A stretch of 64,000 bases of DNA, from NCBI GenBank assembly GCA_016758965.1, contig JAEPRB010000027.1, positions 124,001 through 188,000 of the forward strand, written 5' to 3'. The stretch's first letter is position 1; every line of letters begins with the position of its first letter. Source of the DNA: Circinella minor (lineage: Eukaryota; Mucoromycota; Mucoromycetes; Mucorales; Lichtheimiaceae). Positions 13,505 to 30,557 of the stretch are shown one piece after another. The translations under genes and the position numbers were made by a program. The notes below the pieces were generated by a model. That model did no database searches and was not told the origin of the DNA. It saw only the letters and a list, made by a program, of their open reading frames with translations.

Positions 13505-13692
13505 TATTATAATGTAGTTTTGTTCACTTGAAAAAAAAAAAAAAAAAGGTCAAGGAGTGTCTTTTTCTATTTGATCAAAAAAAAATATACATATAGAAAA
13601 AAAACTCAGCAAATAGGGTGACCAGAATCTTTTTTTCCTCTTTCAAACCTTTACCTTACAAAAAAAAAAAACAACAACAACAATAATATAAT
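13505..13692. promoter_or_regulatory. Bidirectional promoter, ZnF-UBP / CDC73
   Basis: Only 188 bp separates the two divergent start codons, so the genes must share this region. It contains A-runs near both starts (the A-rich leader AAAACAACAACAACAATAATAT lies just before CDC73). There is no obvious TATA box. Confidence 0.55.
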
Positions 13693-15358
13693 ATGCAACC
13701 GTTACAATATTTACGCGATTATACTTGTAATAATAAACCAGTATTATTAAAAGATGCAGAAGGAAATATAGTTACAAATATTGCTGATGCAATAACTGTA
13801 TCATTTGATCAAGCTTCTTTTCCAAGAGATACACCTACCCATTTTCGAAAAAGTGATTCAACCGATACCTATTATACACTGGACACTTTAATCTTTCTTG
13901 TTCAAAACTCTCATCTTGATAATAGTGCTTATTTTAAAGAATGTCGATCACGTAATATTGAACATGTCTCTATTATTGATAAGAAAAAAGTAATGGATTA
14001 TTTAACTGGTAAAGTTGAAACACAACCCAACATTATTATTCAAAAAGAAGATGAATTAATGACAGATTCAAGTATTACTGGTAAATTGTCGAATATAAAA
14101 ATATATATATTATGAGTTTTTTTTTTTTTTTATTTTTTTAGTCTAATTAAAATGCCTTATTAAAATGACTTATTAAAACGATTTATTAAAATAAATAGGC
14201 AAAAGAGCAAGAGAAGAAGATATATCAAAAGTGAATGATATAACAACAAATAAACTTAAAAATAAAAATGATTTGGATAATGGAATAATCAAAAAAAGAG
14301 TTCGTGTACTTGATGATAAAACAGAACAAATAGTTAAAAAAGAAAGAACAAGAGAAATTCCAAGTCAAACAAGAACAAGTGTTATGGATGGATCAAAGGT
14401 AAATTGGAAGAAGAAGAATATTTGGGTTATATGATATGAATTATTCACTTACTGGAGAGGTGGAAATAGGATTTTACATATGTTATTGGATTAGTACAAC
14501 GTGTGATGCATGGAAAAGATGGTCGTCTTAATACAGCTCATCCCAAATCATCCAATAAACAAAAATTATCTAGTAAAGGTAAAAAAGATGTTTTATTATT
14601 AATTATAATAGAATGAAATATTAAAGTAAAATATGTATTCTTTTTTAGATAAAATACCACTTATTATTGTTCCAGCTGCACCTACTGCAAAATTTACTTT
14701 ATTTAATATTAAACAATTTCTTGAAGAATCAAAGTAAGTTTAATAATATTATTTATTCATATATAATATACAATATATAACTTATAATATAAAATAATAG
14801 TTTTGTTGATGCTCAACAATTACGTGCTCAAGGAATGAAAAAACCAGATCGTGTTACTGTAGAACGAAGGAGACGTGATGGACAACTTGCTGTTTATCAT
14901 GTTGTCGATTCAGTAGCAAACTTTAAACAATCCGATTGGGATCGTGTATGTTGTGTATTTACTGGTGGTCAAGCATGGCAATTTAAAGGATGGAAATATG
15001 AAAAACCTGTTGATTTATTTTCACATGGTAAAAAAAAAAAAAAAAAAAAAATCTTTTATATTTATATATATATATTCATTTCAAAGTATTAAATTTAATA
15101 TATAATAGTTAAAGGTGTATATCCAAAATGGAGTGATGAAAAGATAACAGGTCCTGTAGCAGATTGGGCTGTTTCTCCTGTCAATGTAAGTTTTTGTATA
15201 TACTATGATTATAAATATATATATATATTAATAAAGTTATTTCTAAAAAAAATTAGATCCATCGACATAAAAGACATCATGATAAAGCATGTGTATCACA
15301 ATTTTGGGATACTTTGGATAAGTATAATCAAGCGAATAAAAGTTTCTTAAACTATTAA
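13693..15358 (+). CDS. CDC73: Cdc73/parafibromin, Paf1 complex subunit
   Basis: Seven exons, 13693-14080, 14199-14398, 14470-14578, 14649-14733, 14801-15027, 15109-15185 and 15257-15358, join in phase to give 395 residues, the size of yeast Cdc73. The N-terminal domain starts with PLQYLRDY and has the TYYTLDTLIFLVQN block. A basic, low-complexity middle (KRAREED; IKKRVRVLDDK) follows. The C-terminal Ras-like domain shows IPLIIVPAAPTAKFTLFNIKQFLEE, DRVCCVFTGGQAWQFKGWKY and VYPKWSDEKITGPVADWAVSPVNIHRHKRH. In known systems Cdc73 links Paf1C to RNA polymerase II and supports elongation and H2B/H3 modification. Nothing is missing from the core. It shares a promoter with the ZnF-UBP gene. Confidence 0.94.
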
Positions 15359-15695
15359 ATAAAGGAAACAACTAAATTGTATTTGTTTTTCATTGTTTTT
15401 TTTGTTTTTTTGAGGTAACACAAAGATTATTAGACTTTAAAAAACTTTTATTAAATAAATACTTTTTTTTTTTTTTTAAACTGGAATAACTGTTATTATT
15501 ATCATCATTTAAAAAAGGTACTTGTTTATAATAAAGGAATATATTTTAGTTTATAACTCTGACTTTGAAAATTTACTACTTTTTTTTTTTTAAATCCATA
15601 AAAGTTAAAAATAGGTTCCTTTTTGATTAATTTACTTATTCCCCTCTTTTTCTTTCTTACCAACCCTCCACTTTCCTTATTTCCTTATTATTATC
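15359..15695. other. CDC73 3' flank and promoter of the S41-type gene
   Basis: AT-rich with T-runs at 15464-15477 and 15580-15591. A CT-rich leader runs from 15645 to the next ATG. No gene seen. Confidence 0.4.
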
Positions 15696-17920
15696 ATGAA
15701 GTTGTTACCAAATAACCCAAGTCATTCGGGTTATAAAGTAACTGCTGCTATTCTTCTTTTTCTTTCTGTTACTTCACCTATTACATTAGCAGCTAAACCA
15801 AAAGATGATCCTTGTGCTGCTATTGCTGGTCAATCTATTGCTAGTTTTACTGAAGCAAAAGCATGTCTTGAACATTTTCCATTTGATCAAACTATTGCTG
15901 ATCAAACTATTGATACTATTCGAAGTGTTACCAAAGACCTTTATGTATTCAATGTAAATATACACCTCCCTAAGTCATAAAACCTCGTGTTTTTTTTTTT
16001 TTTTTTTTTTGCTTTTTCCCTCCCGCCCTCCTCCATCTTTTTAAATAATTCCATTGACTTCTTTTTTATTATAGGAAATCGCTGCTTCACCCCCACGTGT
16101 TGATGGATTATCAGTTGTACCTGTTAACATTTCATATGGTCTTGATGTAATTAAACAAGAAAAATGGAAATCAGACCGAGCTTTTCAAGATGCTGTTGCT
16201 TTATTACTTGACAAAGTTCAAGATGCTCATTTGGTAAAATTAAATAAATATATAAAAAGAGGGCTAAAAACAAAAATAATAAATAATAATAATAAATAAT
16301 AATAATAAATAAAATAAATTTAATTTTTAGGTTTATGCTCCATTTTGTTATCGTCAATTTATTTTTTGGCAACCTATTCAACTTAATTCACTTATTCGTA
16401 ATCGTCGTCTTGTTGTCAATGTTGCTTATGTTAAAAATGATATTTGGCCTGATGCCAAAGAATCATGGACAGGATGTGAAGTAACTCATATTGATGATCG
16501 TGAAGCAATGGATATGGTAGTCGATTATGCAGTCAATAATAATGGTGAAAGTAAAGATGTTAATACATGTTATAATAATATCATGAATACCAAAAGTTAT
16601 TTCCATGGTTGGGATGATGGTGCTGATGATTTAGGTTATCATCGTTTCTTACCTGCTCAAGAAACGCATGCTTATACATTACGTTGTCCAAAAAAAGGGA
16701 CTCAACCTATTGATGAACAATATGATCCACCTTTTACTGTCAAGGTACCTTGGGTGGCTCAAGTACCTCAAGGTTTTAGTGATGCTGATTCTTATTGGCA
16801 AAGTTATTGTCAATCTGCTTATCAATCTAATAATGATGGTCCTAATTTTGAAAAAAGAAATGGTGCTGTATGGTCTGAAGAAACTTCCAATGAATTAAAA
16901 CGTATTCATGAAGGTCAAGCATTTGATCTTTCTCCTTCATCCTATGCTTCTGGTAATTCCAATGCAGCAGGAAATCCTGCAGGAGGTCGTTATATGGAAT
17001 TTATTGAATTAGATAACAAGGTGGGTGTCATTGATATTCAAAGTTTTTCAGTCGATATGCAAGATCGTGCCGAATTTGCTTCCAATTTCACTCAAGGATT
17101 GGAAACCTTTGAAAAGAATGGGATTGAAAAAATCATTCTTGACTTGTCTCAAAATGGAGGAGGGGATGCTTGTGCTGGTGAATATATTATCAATTCCTTC
17201 TTTGGTTCTACTCCTGATTATCAATCCGATGTTAAATATACACCTTTTATGGAACGTGTCATTCAAAAAGCATATAAAGACAAGTCTACGAAATGGTATG
17301 ATTATCGATCTGAAGCGGATCCAACTAAAATTAGTGCTGATTGGTATACCAATACTGTTACTTATAAACGTGGAAAAGAAGATGTTCAATTTTCTCAACC
17401 TATTACATTAAGTTGTGATGGTTGGGATTCAGGTGTCCATAAACAATACAAGAATGATCGATGGAAACCTTCTGATTTACTTATTTTATCAGATGGTCGA
17501 TGTGGTTCTACATGTGCTATTGTTGCTTCTCGTTTACGTCTTTCACATCAAGTTCCTGCTTTAGGTTTTGGTGGTATTCGTGGTAATCGTATGCAATATG
17601 CTAGTTTCCCTGGGGGTGAAAGTGAACGATTATCTGGATTTTTAATGGATTTACAAAGTCTTGGTTTGGAAAATGATCCAGAAGCTCCTTTACCTTTCCC
17701 AGAACGTGCTGATATGGGTTGGACTTTCCGTGAAATGTATGGTCCTATGGAAAATGAAAAAAGTCAAGGAGATGAACGTCATCTTTTAGAATATAGTGTC
17801 AATTATGCTGATTGTAGACTTTATTTTGATGATGATAATGCGGATGATGTACAAGTATTATGGAAACAAGTAGCTAAAATTATTCTTGATGGTGAATGTC
17901 CACTTTTGGCCAAAGAGTAA
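15696..17920 (+). CDS. Secreted S41 family peptidase-like protein (CPAF/tail-specific type)
   Basis: Exons 15696-15953, 16075-16233 and 16331-17920 join in phase 0 to give 668 residues. A signal peptide ends near LAAKP (about residue 32). An N-terminal helical region holds spaced cysteines. The S41 catalytic fold then shows VGVIDIQSF, IILDLSQNGGGD and LLILSDGRCGSTCAIVASRL; the Ser at about 532 in GRCGSTCA is the likely nucleophile. Fungal members of this group are large extracellular proteins of uncertain substrate. The presence of the GGG and GSTCA motifs argues that the catalytic site is retained; substrate and activation are unknown. It is convergent with the MMTAG2-like gene. Confidence 0.85.
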
Positions 17921-18354
17921 TATTTTTTTTTTATTTTTAGTTAAAAAAAAGAAAACGGAAGCTCCTCCAAATTATTATTGTATTCTGTGTGATTGATATT
18001 TTATAAATCTTTTCATTCCTTTACACTCTCTTTTAACCCATTTTTATTATTTATTTCTACTACTTTTGTATTTTCTTTTGTCGTTTTATTATTACTATTA
18101 TTATTTATCATACCCCATATATACAACTCTTTCCTTCTAAAGAAAGAAAGAAAAATAAAGAGAGAGAGAGAGAGAAAGAGACATACATTCTTTCTCTTTC
18201 TCTTTCTTTGTTTTTTCCTCTTTGTTCCCGATTATTATTATATCAAATATATATATATATAAAGAAACCAATATATTTTTGAATGATAGGATCACTTCTA
18301 TAAAAAAGTTAAGGAAGGTGGGAAGGGAAATATACATGCTTCATCTTTTTTTTT
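17921..18354. other. Convergent 3' region
   Basis: The 434 bp between two convergent genes hold CT/GA-rich tracts (GAGAGAGAG near 18161-18175, CTTTCTCTTTC near 18190-18205) and a (TA)n run near 18247. No gene seen. The short frames here are low-complexity. Confidence 0.4.
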
Positions 18355-19909
18355 TTAATATGGTGATCTTGATCTTCTTCTTCTTCTTCGTCTATCATTA
18401 GGTGATGATGATGGTGATCGATGACGACGATTATTTTGAGGAGATCGTGAACGATGTTGACGTCGTTCTTGTTGACGTGATGAAGAGGGTGGTGAACTAG
18501 AGGTATCACGAGTAGAACGACGAGGTGATTGGGAACGATTTCGTTTTGTTGATTCAACAGGAACTGGAGATGAGGGTGAAGGGGATCTATTTCTTAATTC
18601 TTGTTGACGCCGACGACGATGATTATCAATAGGTGAGCGTGATCGATGACTATTATATCTAGATGGTGATGAACGACCCAGTGGTGAACGTGATCTTTGT
18701 CTATGTTGTCTTGATGAAAATGAGGGTCGATAGGGTGAACGAGATCTATCACGATAACGACGTGTTGGTGGTGAATCATCATTACGACGATGTTTACGAG
18801 ATTGTTCTTTTTCTTCATTGTCAGGAGTAAGTGATCGACGAGATGATGATCTATCACGACGTTGACGATAACGAGATTCATTTTTATCACTCTCCTCATT
18901 CATAGGAGATAATGATCTGTCACGTCGATGATGATGTTGATGACGTTGTAAAGATTTTTCTTCTTCTTCATCTGGAGATACAGATCGATGTCGATGTTTT
19001 CTTTTCTTTTTTTCAGATTTTTTATGATGTTTTTTAGATTTCTTTTTCTTTTTTTCTTTGGTAATACTTTCATATTCAAAATCATAGTGAGATGAAGATG
19101 CTGCTGGTGTCACGGTAGTAGGTATAACAATCCCATCTTGATTTTTATTCATAGTTTCCATTGTATTATTCGAATCATTAGGTACTAAACGATGACTGGA
19201 TCGACCATAACCTAATCCTTTTTCATCATTGATTTTATCTAATTCATCACCAGAATCATCATTTCTTTTAATTGCATGACGAAGTTCTTCTTGAGTTACA
19301 TTACTTTCCATTTTACGTTTCTTTTTACCACCTCTATTTAAAGTTTATCTTTCGAATGTGAGTAAAAAAAAAAAAACTCTCTGTTTAAAAAATAAGAAAC
19401 TTACAATGCAACAGTCATAGCATCTGCTTCAGCTTCTTTAATTCGAGCTAATTCTTCTCGTTGTGCTTGTGTTTTAGCATCGTCTTTTTTATCTTTTGCA
19501 TACCAAGTTAGATCTTTTCCTAATTTTTTTTTTTAAAAAAAAAAGTAAAGAATGTTAGTTTTTTTTTTTTTTTTTTTTCCCTCAAAAGTATATTATTATT
19601 AAATTACCTTGTTGCCAACGACCCACTGGAGCCATCAATGAATGACCAAGATAATATTCTCGATGTTTGTCTTCTTTGACATCATCCCAACTAAACTATG
19701 GTCCATTTTTTAAAAAAGAATAATTAGAAATTATATTTTTGTATATAGATGTATAAAAAGAGTAAAAAAAAAAAAAAAACTTACTTGATCTTTACCACCA
19801 CGAACACCTTTTTTTTAAATAAAAATAAATAATATTTAGCATCAAAAAAAAAAAAAAAGAATGAATAAATAAATATATTTAATTTACCTCCTCGACTTGG
19901 ATGAAACAT
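18355..19909 (-). CDS. MMTAG2 (multiple myeloma tumour-associated protein 2)-like nuclear protein with SR-rich tail
   Basis: Minus-strand exons 19909-19888, 19807-19785, 19695-19608, 19519-19405 and 19333-18355 join in phase to give 408 residues. The N-terminus is a clear MMTAG2 domain: [54 protein letters not shown]. It continues into an acidic/basic helix ([19 protein letters not shown]) and then a nuclear-localisation-like GGKKKRK. The second half is RS/SR- and RRR-rich with repeated RSRSP units, typical of splicing-associated proteins. The last exon holds most of the protein. A role in RNA metabolism is inferred from the tail; the family function is not settled. It is divergent from the Siw14-like gene. 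Confidence 0.87.
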
Positions 19910-23845
<3,936 letters not shown>

Positions 23846-25148
23846 AGGTATAAAATACAAATATTTTCAAAAAAAGAAAAAAGAACAAGAAGGGCCATAA
23901 CTAAAATCTTATTCAATTTTTTAATATATTAAATAATACGTAACCAATTAACTAAGGGTCAATAAACCTAACAACTCTTTGTTTTCTATTATGCCATTTT
24001 AACTTTTGATATTTCCTGCCGTGTAAAATATCTTGATGATGTAGCACTATCAAAGATTATTCTTTTTTTTTTCTTCCAATCCCCCCCCATCAATTATCAA
24101 TCAAAAGAATTATTATATAAAGAAAAAGAAAGGGTTTAAAAACAATTAGATATATATTTTTAATAATTAGGTATGAATAAAGTCATATAAATAGATTATA
24201 TAACATAAAATGAAACACTTTTTGTATATATAATGTTATCATTCTTTTGTCTAATTATCATTATTTATTATTATTTTTAAGCCGGTCATAAAACCGAAAA
24301 TAACAAACAATATAATAATGAAAATTCTATGTCACATTAAAATTTCATCCAATTAAATAAAAAAAAAAGATAGGATGGGTGATGTTGGTTGAGTGAGAGA
24401 TGGGGGGGGGTTTTTTATTTTTTTATTTTTGCCAAGTAAATGATTTCATTTCCCCACCATATTTCGTTAATATTATATACAAATAAAAAATCTCTTTCAA
24501 TAAAAAAAAAAAGAAGATATCAGGGGGATACGTATAGATCTTCTTTAGAAAGAATTTTAATTTATTTCTCAAATAGATTCATTTTACGTAGCCTATTTAA
24601 CTTTGTTGTATACGTACAATGTGAATTGTATAAAATACGATAAATAGTTTATTGATAAAGTAAATAGTAATAATAATATAGTATCTTTTTTCTTCTTCTT
24701 ATTGTTCAATGTAGAAGGGGTAGCGTTACCTAGACGATAAAAAAATATGAAGTCTGAATATTTATATCTATGAAAAAAATTCCATGGTGATGACGAAAAT
24801 AAAAATAAAAAACAAATTCATAGGCTTGAATGTGATTTTAACTCTGTGTGTATGTGTGTGTGTGGGGGGAGAGAGAGAAAAGAAAGAGAAATCAAAGCGG
24901 AATGGGGTAATCAACACACCTTCCGACAAATCGGTTTTTGCGGTCTTATAAATGTTCCCACGGGTGCTTCAATCCATTATTTTTTTTTGCTTTTTTGAAT
25001 TGTAAAGCTCAATTTCTTTTCCACATTCCCCCTTTTCTTCTTACACTACCCCCACTCTTTATTTCGTATATATACATCAACTTTTTGTTTCCTCCTCTAT
25101 ACATATCTACACGTATCTCTCTCTCTCTATAAAATATAGATATATATA
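23846..25148. other. Divergent upstream region, kelch gene / BCKDH E1-beta
   Basis: 1.3 kb of AT-rich DNA between divergent starts. Notable are a C-run near 24081, a G-run near 24402-24410 followed by T-runs, GT- and GA-rich tracts near 24845-24880, and a CT-rich leader just before 25149. Open frames here lack coding character. Confidence 0.4.
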
Positions 25149-26805
25149 ATGTCAGCTATATCTAAAGTTGCTCGTCGTTCAATATCCACACGATTCTTTT
25201 TGCAGGTTAAAAAAAAAAAAAGAAAAGAAAAGACAAAACTATGAAATACGTTAGACTTTTTTTTTTATATTAAATATATATATATATATATAACCTCTCA
25301 TCCTATTAATTATTTTAGCAAAAACGCGGTTATGCTGCTACTACAACTCAACCAAACGATGGTATTCAACAAGGTGTTGCTTATTCACATTTATTAAAAC
25401 GTGGACCTGAAGATGCTTTACGTAATCCTGAACTAGCTCATATCAGTGCTGTCAATGGTAAACATATATATATAAGAACATAAACACGAGAAGAAAGAGA
25501 AATCCAATTTTCGAAAAAAAAAAAAAAATGAAAGCCTGGGAAAATAAAAGATAATGAAGTAAAACTTAAAACTCAATTTTTACATATTTTAGGTGAAACA
25601 ACTAAAATGAATTTATTTCAAGCTGTTAATGATGCCATGTCAATTGCTTTAGCTACTGATGAAAATTCAGGTAAACAAAGGGAAAATAAATAAAAAAAAA
25701 CACTCTATTTTTCAAACTAATTTATTTAATTATGGATTATTTTTAGTTGTATTTGGTGAAGATGTATCATTTGGTGGTGTATTTCGTGCTACAACAGGTC
25801 TTGCAGAAAAATTTGGTAAAGATCGAGTATTTAATACTCCATTGACAGAACAAGGTATTGCAGGATTTGCTATTGGTATGGCAGCTGTAGGTCATACAGC
25901 TATTGCTGAAATCCAATTTGCCGATTATATTTTTCCTGCTTTTGATCAACTTGTCAATGAGGCTGCTAAATATAGATATCGTTCTGGAAATCAATTTAAT
26001 GTGGGTGGATTAACTGTACGTGCTCCTTGTTCAGCTGTGGGTCATGGTGGTCATTATCATTCTCAAAGTCCTGAAGCTTTTTTTGCACATTGTCCTGGTT
26101 TAAAAGTAAGTTGGGATAAGAAAAGTTAAAAAAAAAGTAATAAATCAGTTAATAACTAAATCAATGATCTTTGTTCAGATTGTCAGTCCTCGTAGTCCTA
26201 TTCAAGCCAAAGGTCTTTTACTTGCATCTATTCGTGATCGTAATCCTGTCATCTTTTTTGAACCCAAGAATTTGTATCGTGCTGCAGGTAAAAAAATATG
26301 GATAATATCGAGAGAAAAGAAAAGAAAAAAGAAATCTAATATATATATATATGTAATATATATAGTGGAAGAAGTCCCAGTAGCCGATTATGAATTACCT
26401 TTGGGTAAAGCTGAAATTTTAAAAAAGGGTAAAGATGTTACTATCGTTGGTTATGGTGCTCAAATGTATACCTTAGAAAATGCTATTCAATTAGCAGAAA
26501 AAAAGATGCCTGGTTTAAGTTGTGAATTAATTGATTTAAGAACCATTATGCCTTGGGATGTGGATACAGTAGTAGAATCTGTCAACAAAACTGGACGTTT
26601 GGTCATTGCTCATGAAGCACCTAAATCAAGTGGTATGGGTGCTGAAATTTCATCTACTATTATGGAAAGATGCTTTTTAAGATTAGAAGCACCTATTCAA
26701 CGTGTATGTGGTTGGGATACACCTTTTCCATTGATTTTTGAAAAGTTTTATATGCCAAGTATGATTCGATGCTTTGATGCTATTAAAACTTCTGTAAACT
26801 ATTAA
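25149..26805 (+). CDS. BCKDHB: Branched-chain 2-oxoacid dehydrogenase E1 component, beta subunit (mitochondrial)
   Basis: Exons 25149-25205, 25319-25457, 25593-25670, 25747-26105, 26179-26287 and 26366-26805 join in phase to give 393 residues. A mitochondrial targeting-like N-terminus ([15 protein letters not shown]) comes first. The transketolase-like beta fold shows [66 protein letters not shown] and [17 protein letters not shown]. The C-terminal domain has [29 protein letters not shown] and [25 protein letters not shown] and YRYRSG separate it from the pyruvate dehydrogenase beta subunit. The enzyme decarboxylates the keto acids of Leu, Ile and Val. The alpha subunit is not in this window. 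Confidence 0.94.
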
Positions 26806-26961
26806 TTATAATTTTAAATATTTATTTAAATAAATAAAATAAATACGTATAATATTATTTATATCCCTTATAAAATCATCATTTATTATTTATATATGAA
26901 TTATGTAAATCAATATAATAATTCTTCATATTACAATTTGAGGTTTTTTAGGTCATTTGGA

Positions 26962-27002
<41 letters not shown>

Positions 27003-27089
27003 TTTGAATTGAGTATATATATATATATGTATATGTATAAAAAAAAAAAAAACTTTGAAAAAAAAAATAAAGAGGGCCGGGGGGTAGGG
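26806..27089. other. Convergent spacer with (GA)n tract
   Basis: The 3' ends of two convergent genes. It contains a (GA)n run at about 26967-26996, a short (TA)n run near 27013-27028, and an A-run followed by a G-rich stretch near 27073-27087. No gene seen. Confidence 0.45.
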
Positions 27090-28994
27090 TTAGACTACAT
27101 CAAATGCTGTATTTAAATGAATACCCCGATAAACAACATTTCGTCTTGTTTTATAAGATTTTACAAGCATTATATCTTGAACTTCAAATCTTGTTGGAAG
27201 ATCTTCACTACGACCTCCATTAATACGAACAATCCATTCTTTTATTGAAAATAATCCAAGAGGATCCACGTGTTGAACAATTTCATTTCGAATCGTCATT
27301 ATTTCAAAACCAAAAGCTTCCAATGCATTTATAATATCTAATTTATCCACATGATGAGGTAAATCCATTAATTTCATCGTAGCTTTTTTTACAACCACTG
27401 TTTTTGTTTCAATTTCTTTGTTTAACGGTAAAGATAGATCATCCTTCTTCTTGTTCTTTTCTTTTTTTTCTAATGATGATTCTTCTTTTTCTTCATCATC
27501 ATCATCGGATGATAAAGTACCAATGACTCGATCTTCATCTTGTTGTATCTTTTTCTTTTCATAAAGTGTTTTTGATTTTGATGATTCTGCAAACAGTGCT
27601 TCTGTTGTATTATTATCTTGAGGTTCAACAATGGTTTCTATCAATCCAATGGTTTCAACTGGATGTTCTTTTGTTAGTGTGGTTGCTTTATTAGATCGAG
27701 ACAATTCAGATTCTGTAGACCTAATTTTCTTTTTTTCTTTATCAAGTTCTTGATCTTTCTTTTGTTGTTGATTGAGTTTAACGTCGTTCTCTTGAGACGG
27801 AGTCATAGATTTTGACTCTGTTTGTCTTTTATGTTTATTGTTGATTAATATTTGTTTTCTTTGTTGTATGGGTGTCAAAGGTGAAAATTCAATTGTATCC
27901 ATATCATCTTCATCTAATTCTTCTTCTTCAACTTGAGGTGTTTGATCCATTTGTTGTCTTGCATCAAATACAATAGTATGTTCTTGTTGTTGCATAAATT
28001 CATCCTCTTCTTCTTCATTCTTATTTTCTGTTATGATGGTATCTTTATTTCCATGAGAAAGAGGTATTGGTTTCTCAGGTTGTGGCATTTTCATTTGAAC
28101 AGGTGTTTCAGAACTTGTTGTTGAACCTTGATGAAATGTAGGATGATGATAATTATCCATAATTTGTTTTACTACATCTTCAGTTGCTTTTAAAGTATTC
28201 GTTACATTTTGTAATTGTGAATCATCTGATTCATATCGTCGTGTATAAGTAGGATCATTATAATGATCATCATAACTTATTGTAGGTGTTGGTATAGGTT
28301 CACAAACAGTGTCCAAATCCACATTGGTACGTAAAAGTCGATGAGCACGTTGAAATTCATCAATAACACGATGAAATCCTTCTACAGAACAACTTATACT
28401 ATATATAAATTATAATAAGTAATTCCTTTTTACGTACTTTCTTAATATTCATATCAATAATAAAAAAGTGTACTTACGCAACATTTCTTTCTTTAATAAA
28501 TGGATCTTCTACAGCTATACTACTTCGTTTTCTCCATCCTGGTAACTTTGGAATGGTCGTTCCCATACGAATAGATAGAGTTGTTTTATAATCAAAGACA
28601 AGACCATAATAAGCAAAAAAACCAACTAAAAGACTTCCCACAGTTTGTTGATTTTGACATCGCCAATAAGTAGGTTGTCCACCTCCTAATGTTTCTTGTT
28701 GTCCTTTTTTGGATGGTAATGGTTGATCATTGGTAAGCACTGTAACACAAGTATGAAATGAAACATCAAAATGTTTTGGTTTACCACGATAAAGAGATAA
28801 TTTTGGTTTGGATATTTTAGATCGACATGTCCAATTATCACATACTATATCATCGCTATTATGATCATTATTTAATTTTTGTAAATTGGGAATAACAGGA
28901 GGTGAACATGTCATTAAATAAAATAATCCCATCAAGACATAAGTATAACTACTTAATGTAGATCCCGTGGCTATTATAAATAAATAGATAAAAG

Positions 28995-29029
<35 letters not shown>

Positions 29030-29437
29030 GAAATGAAATGAAAGAGTCAAAGGTAACTTACAATCATTAATTTTACGCATTTTTGTAAATGTTTTAATAG
29101 CATATAAAAAAGGTCGTACACGAGGATCCAAAGAAGTATATTCTTTAATTAATTTAGAATTTTCAACCCCCATATCATTATGTGTATTAATATCTGCCTT
29201 GATTTGTAATATAGGATCTTCAAATTTACATATAGGAACATTGGCTCTTGGAACAGCTGAAATATTAATCATTCCACCTCGTTTTAATAATCCAGAAAGA
29301 CAAAACATATTATAATAAGAATTACGTTCACGTTGTTTATGAAACATATCATAAACATCCATATTAAAAAGTTGTGAAGGTACAATAATACATAAATCAA
29401 GATCAGAATCAGTGAAATCAAGTCCAGTAGCTGATGA

Positions 29438-29478
<41 letters not shown>

Positions 29479-30557
29479 TAATGATAGAATGAGTTGTAAA
29501 TAATTAATAGGGAAAAGAAGAAGAGAGAATTATTACCCAAACATTTCAACACGTAATTTAATTTTTGGAAATTGACGTCTTAATAAATTGACCACTTTAT
29601 CTACAAGTCGTTTTCTTTGTTCCATAAAATATCTTGGTGGTACTGAATTCTAATAATAATTATAATTATTGTGGTGATTATTATGATTAGTGTTTGTATT
29701 AAGGTAGATGTACGATTATTTTTTTTACCCTATATAATTCGTCAATTTGTATAGAAAGTTTTTCATGTTCACTTCCTGCGAGTGTGCCTGGAATAAAACT
29801 ATCATTACTTTGTTTAGATCTTCCATACTAAATTAACAAAAAGAAAAAAAAAAGGTTAATAATTTATTAGAATACTATATATATATATATACAATATATT
29901 TACCTGATCATGACGATGACCATAACGTTGAAATTCATCACTTTCAGTAACAGCTGATGTAGAATGTAGTTGTGATACAGGAGTAGATGTTGTTACCATG
30001 GATGATTTTATTTTATTTTTTTTCTTTTTCCCTCCTATAAAATCATCATCATCTTCTTCTTTTAAATATCGAGAATCCAATTCAAAAGCGGGTGCAAATA
30101 AAGGTGGATAAATGACTAATAAAAGTTCCATTGGACCTGTTGATAAGATCGATGGAAAAATACCCGCTTTATATCTTTCATCATTTGAATAATGTTGAGC
30201 AATAATTAATTCATATCCCCAAGTTTCATATTTCTTGTTATTAATATTATTAATTATCATTCCAGGTTGTTGTTGTTGTTGTTGTCGTCGACCTGGAGCA
30301 AACGTTTTAAAATATTTAACAAAATCACCATATTTTTCTAATGTAGAAAAATAAGTATTTCGAATAGCATTGGGTGCCACTTGATAAATAGTTGGAACAA
30401 GATTATTAAATAAAGTAACTTGAGGCCAAGATGAATTACAACGTTTAGAGTCACTGACAATGGAGTTATCCCATGTTGCTTGTTTACAATATTCTAAAAG
30501 GTCGTCTTCTTCATAGTTGGCAGTAATAGGTAAAGAATCATAAAAAATAGTAGTCAT
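27090..30557 (-). CDS. Cid1/TUT-type non-canonical nucleotidyltransferase with long C-terminal extension
   Basis: Minus-strand exons 30557-29904, 29827-29729, 29649-29537, 29438-29062, 28970-28478 and 28398-27090 join in phase to give 1014 residues. The catalytic palm lies at about 260-380: MFGSSATGLDFTDSDLDLCI gives Asp301 and Asp303, and ILQIKADIN gives the third Asp at about 371. The PAP/25A-associated domain follows (STLSSYTYVLMGLFYLM; NQQTVGSLLVGFFAYYGLVFDY). In known members these enzymes add A or U to RNA 3' ends. The first ~220 residues are atypical and contain a short polyQ. The last ~400 residues are mostly charged low-complexity, ending in a folded-looking block (KLMDLPHHVDKLDIINALEAFG to the C-terminus). 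Whether it is a poly(A) or poly(U) polymerase cannot be told from sequence. Confidence 0.85.

Noticed and set aside
18309..18899. His/Val-rich and other frames overlapping the SR-rich tail of the MMTAG2-like gene
   Set aside because: Shadow frames of the repetitive RSRSP-coding sequence.
27061..27092. GGGTAGGGTTAG as telomere-like sequence
   Set aside because: Only one imperfect TAGGGTTAG, overlapping the stop region of the TUT gene.
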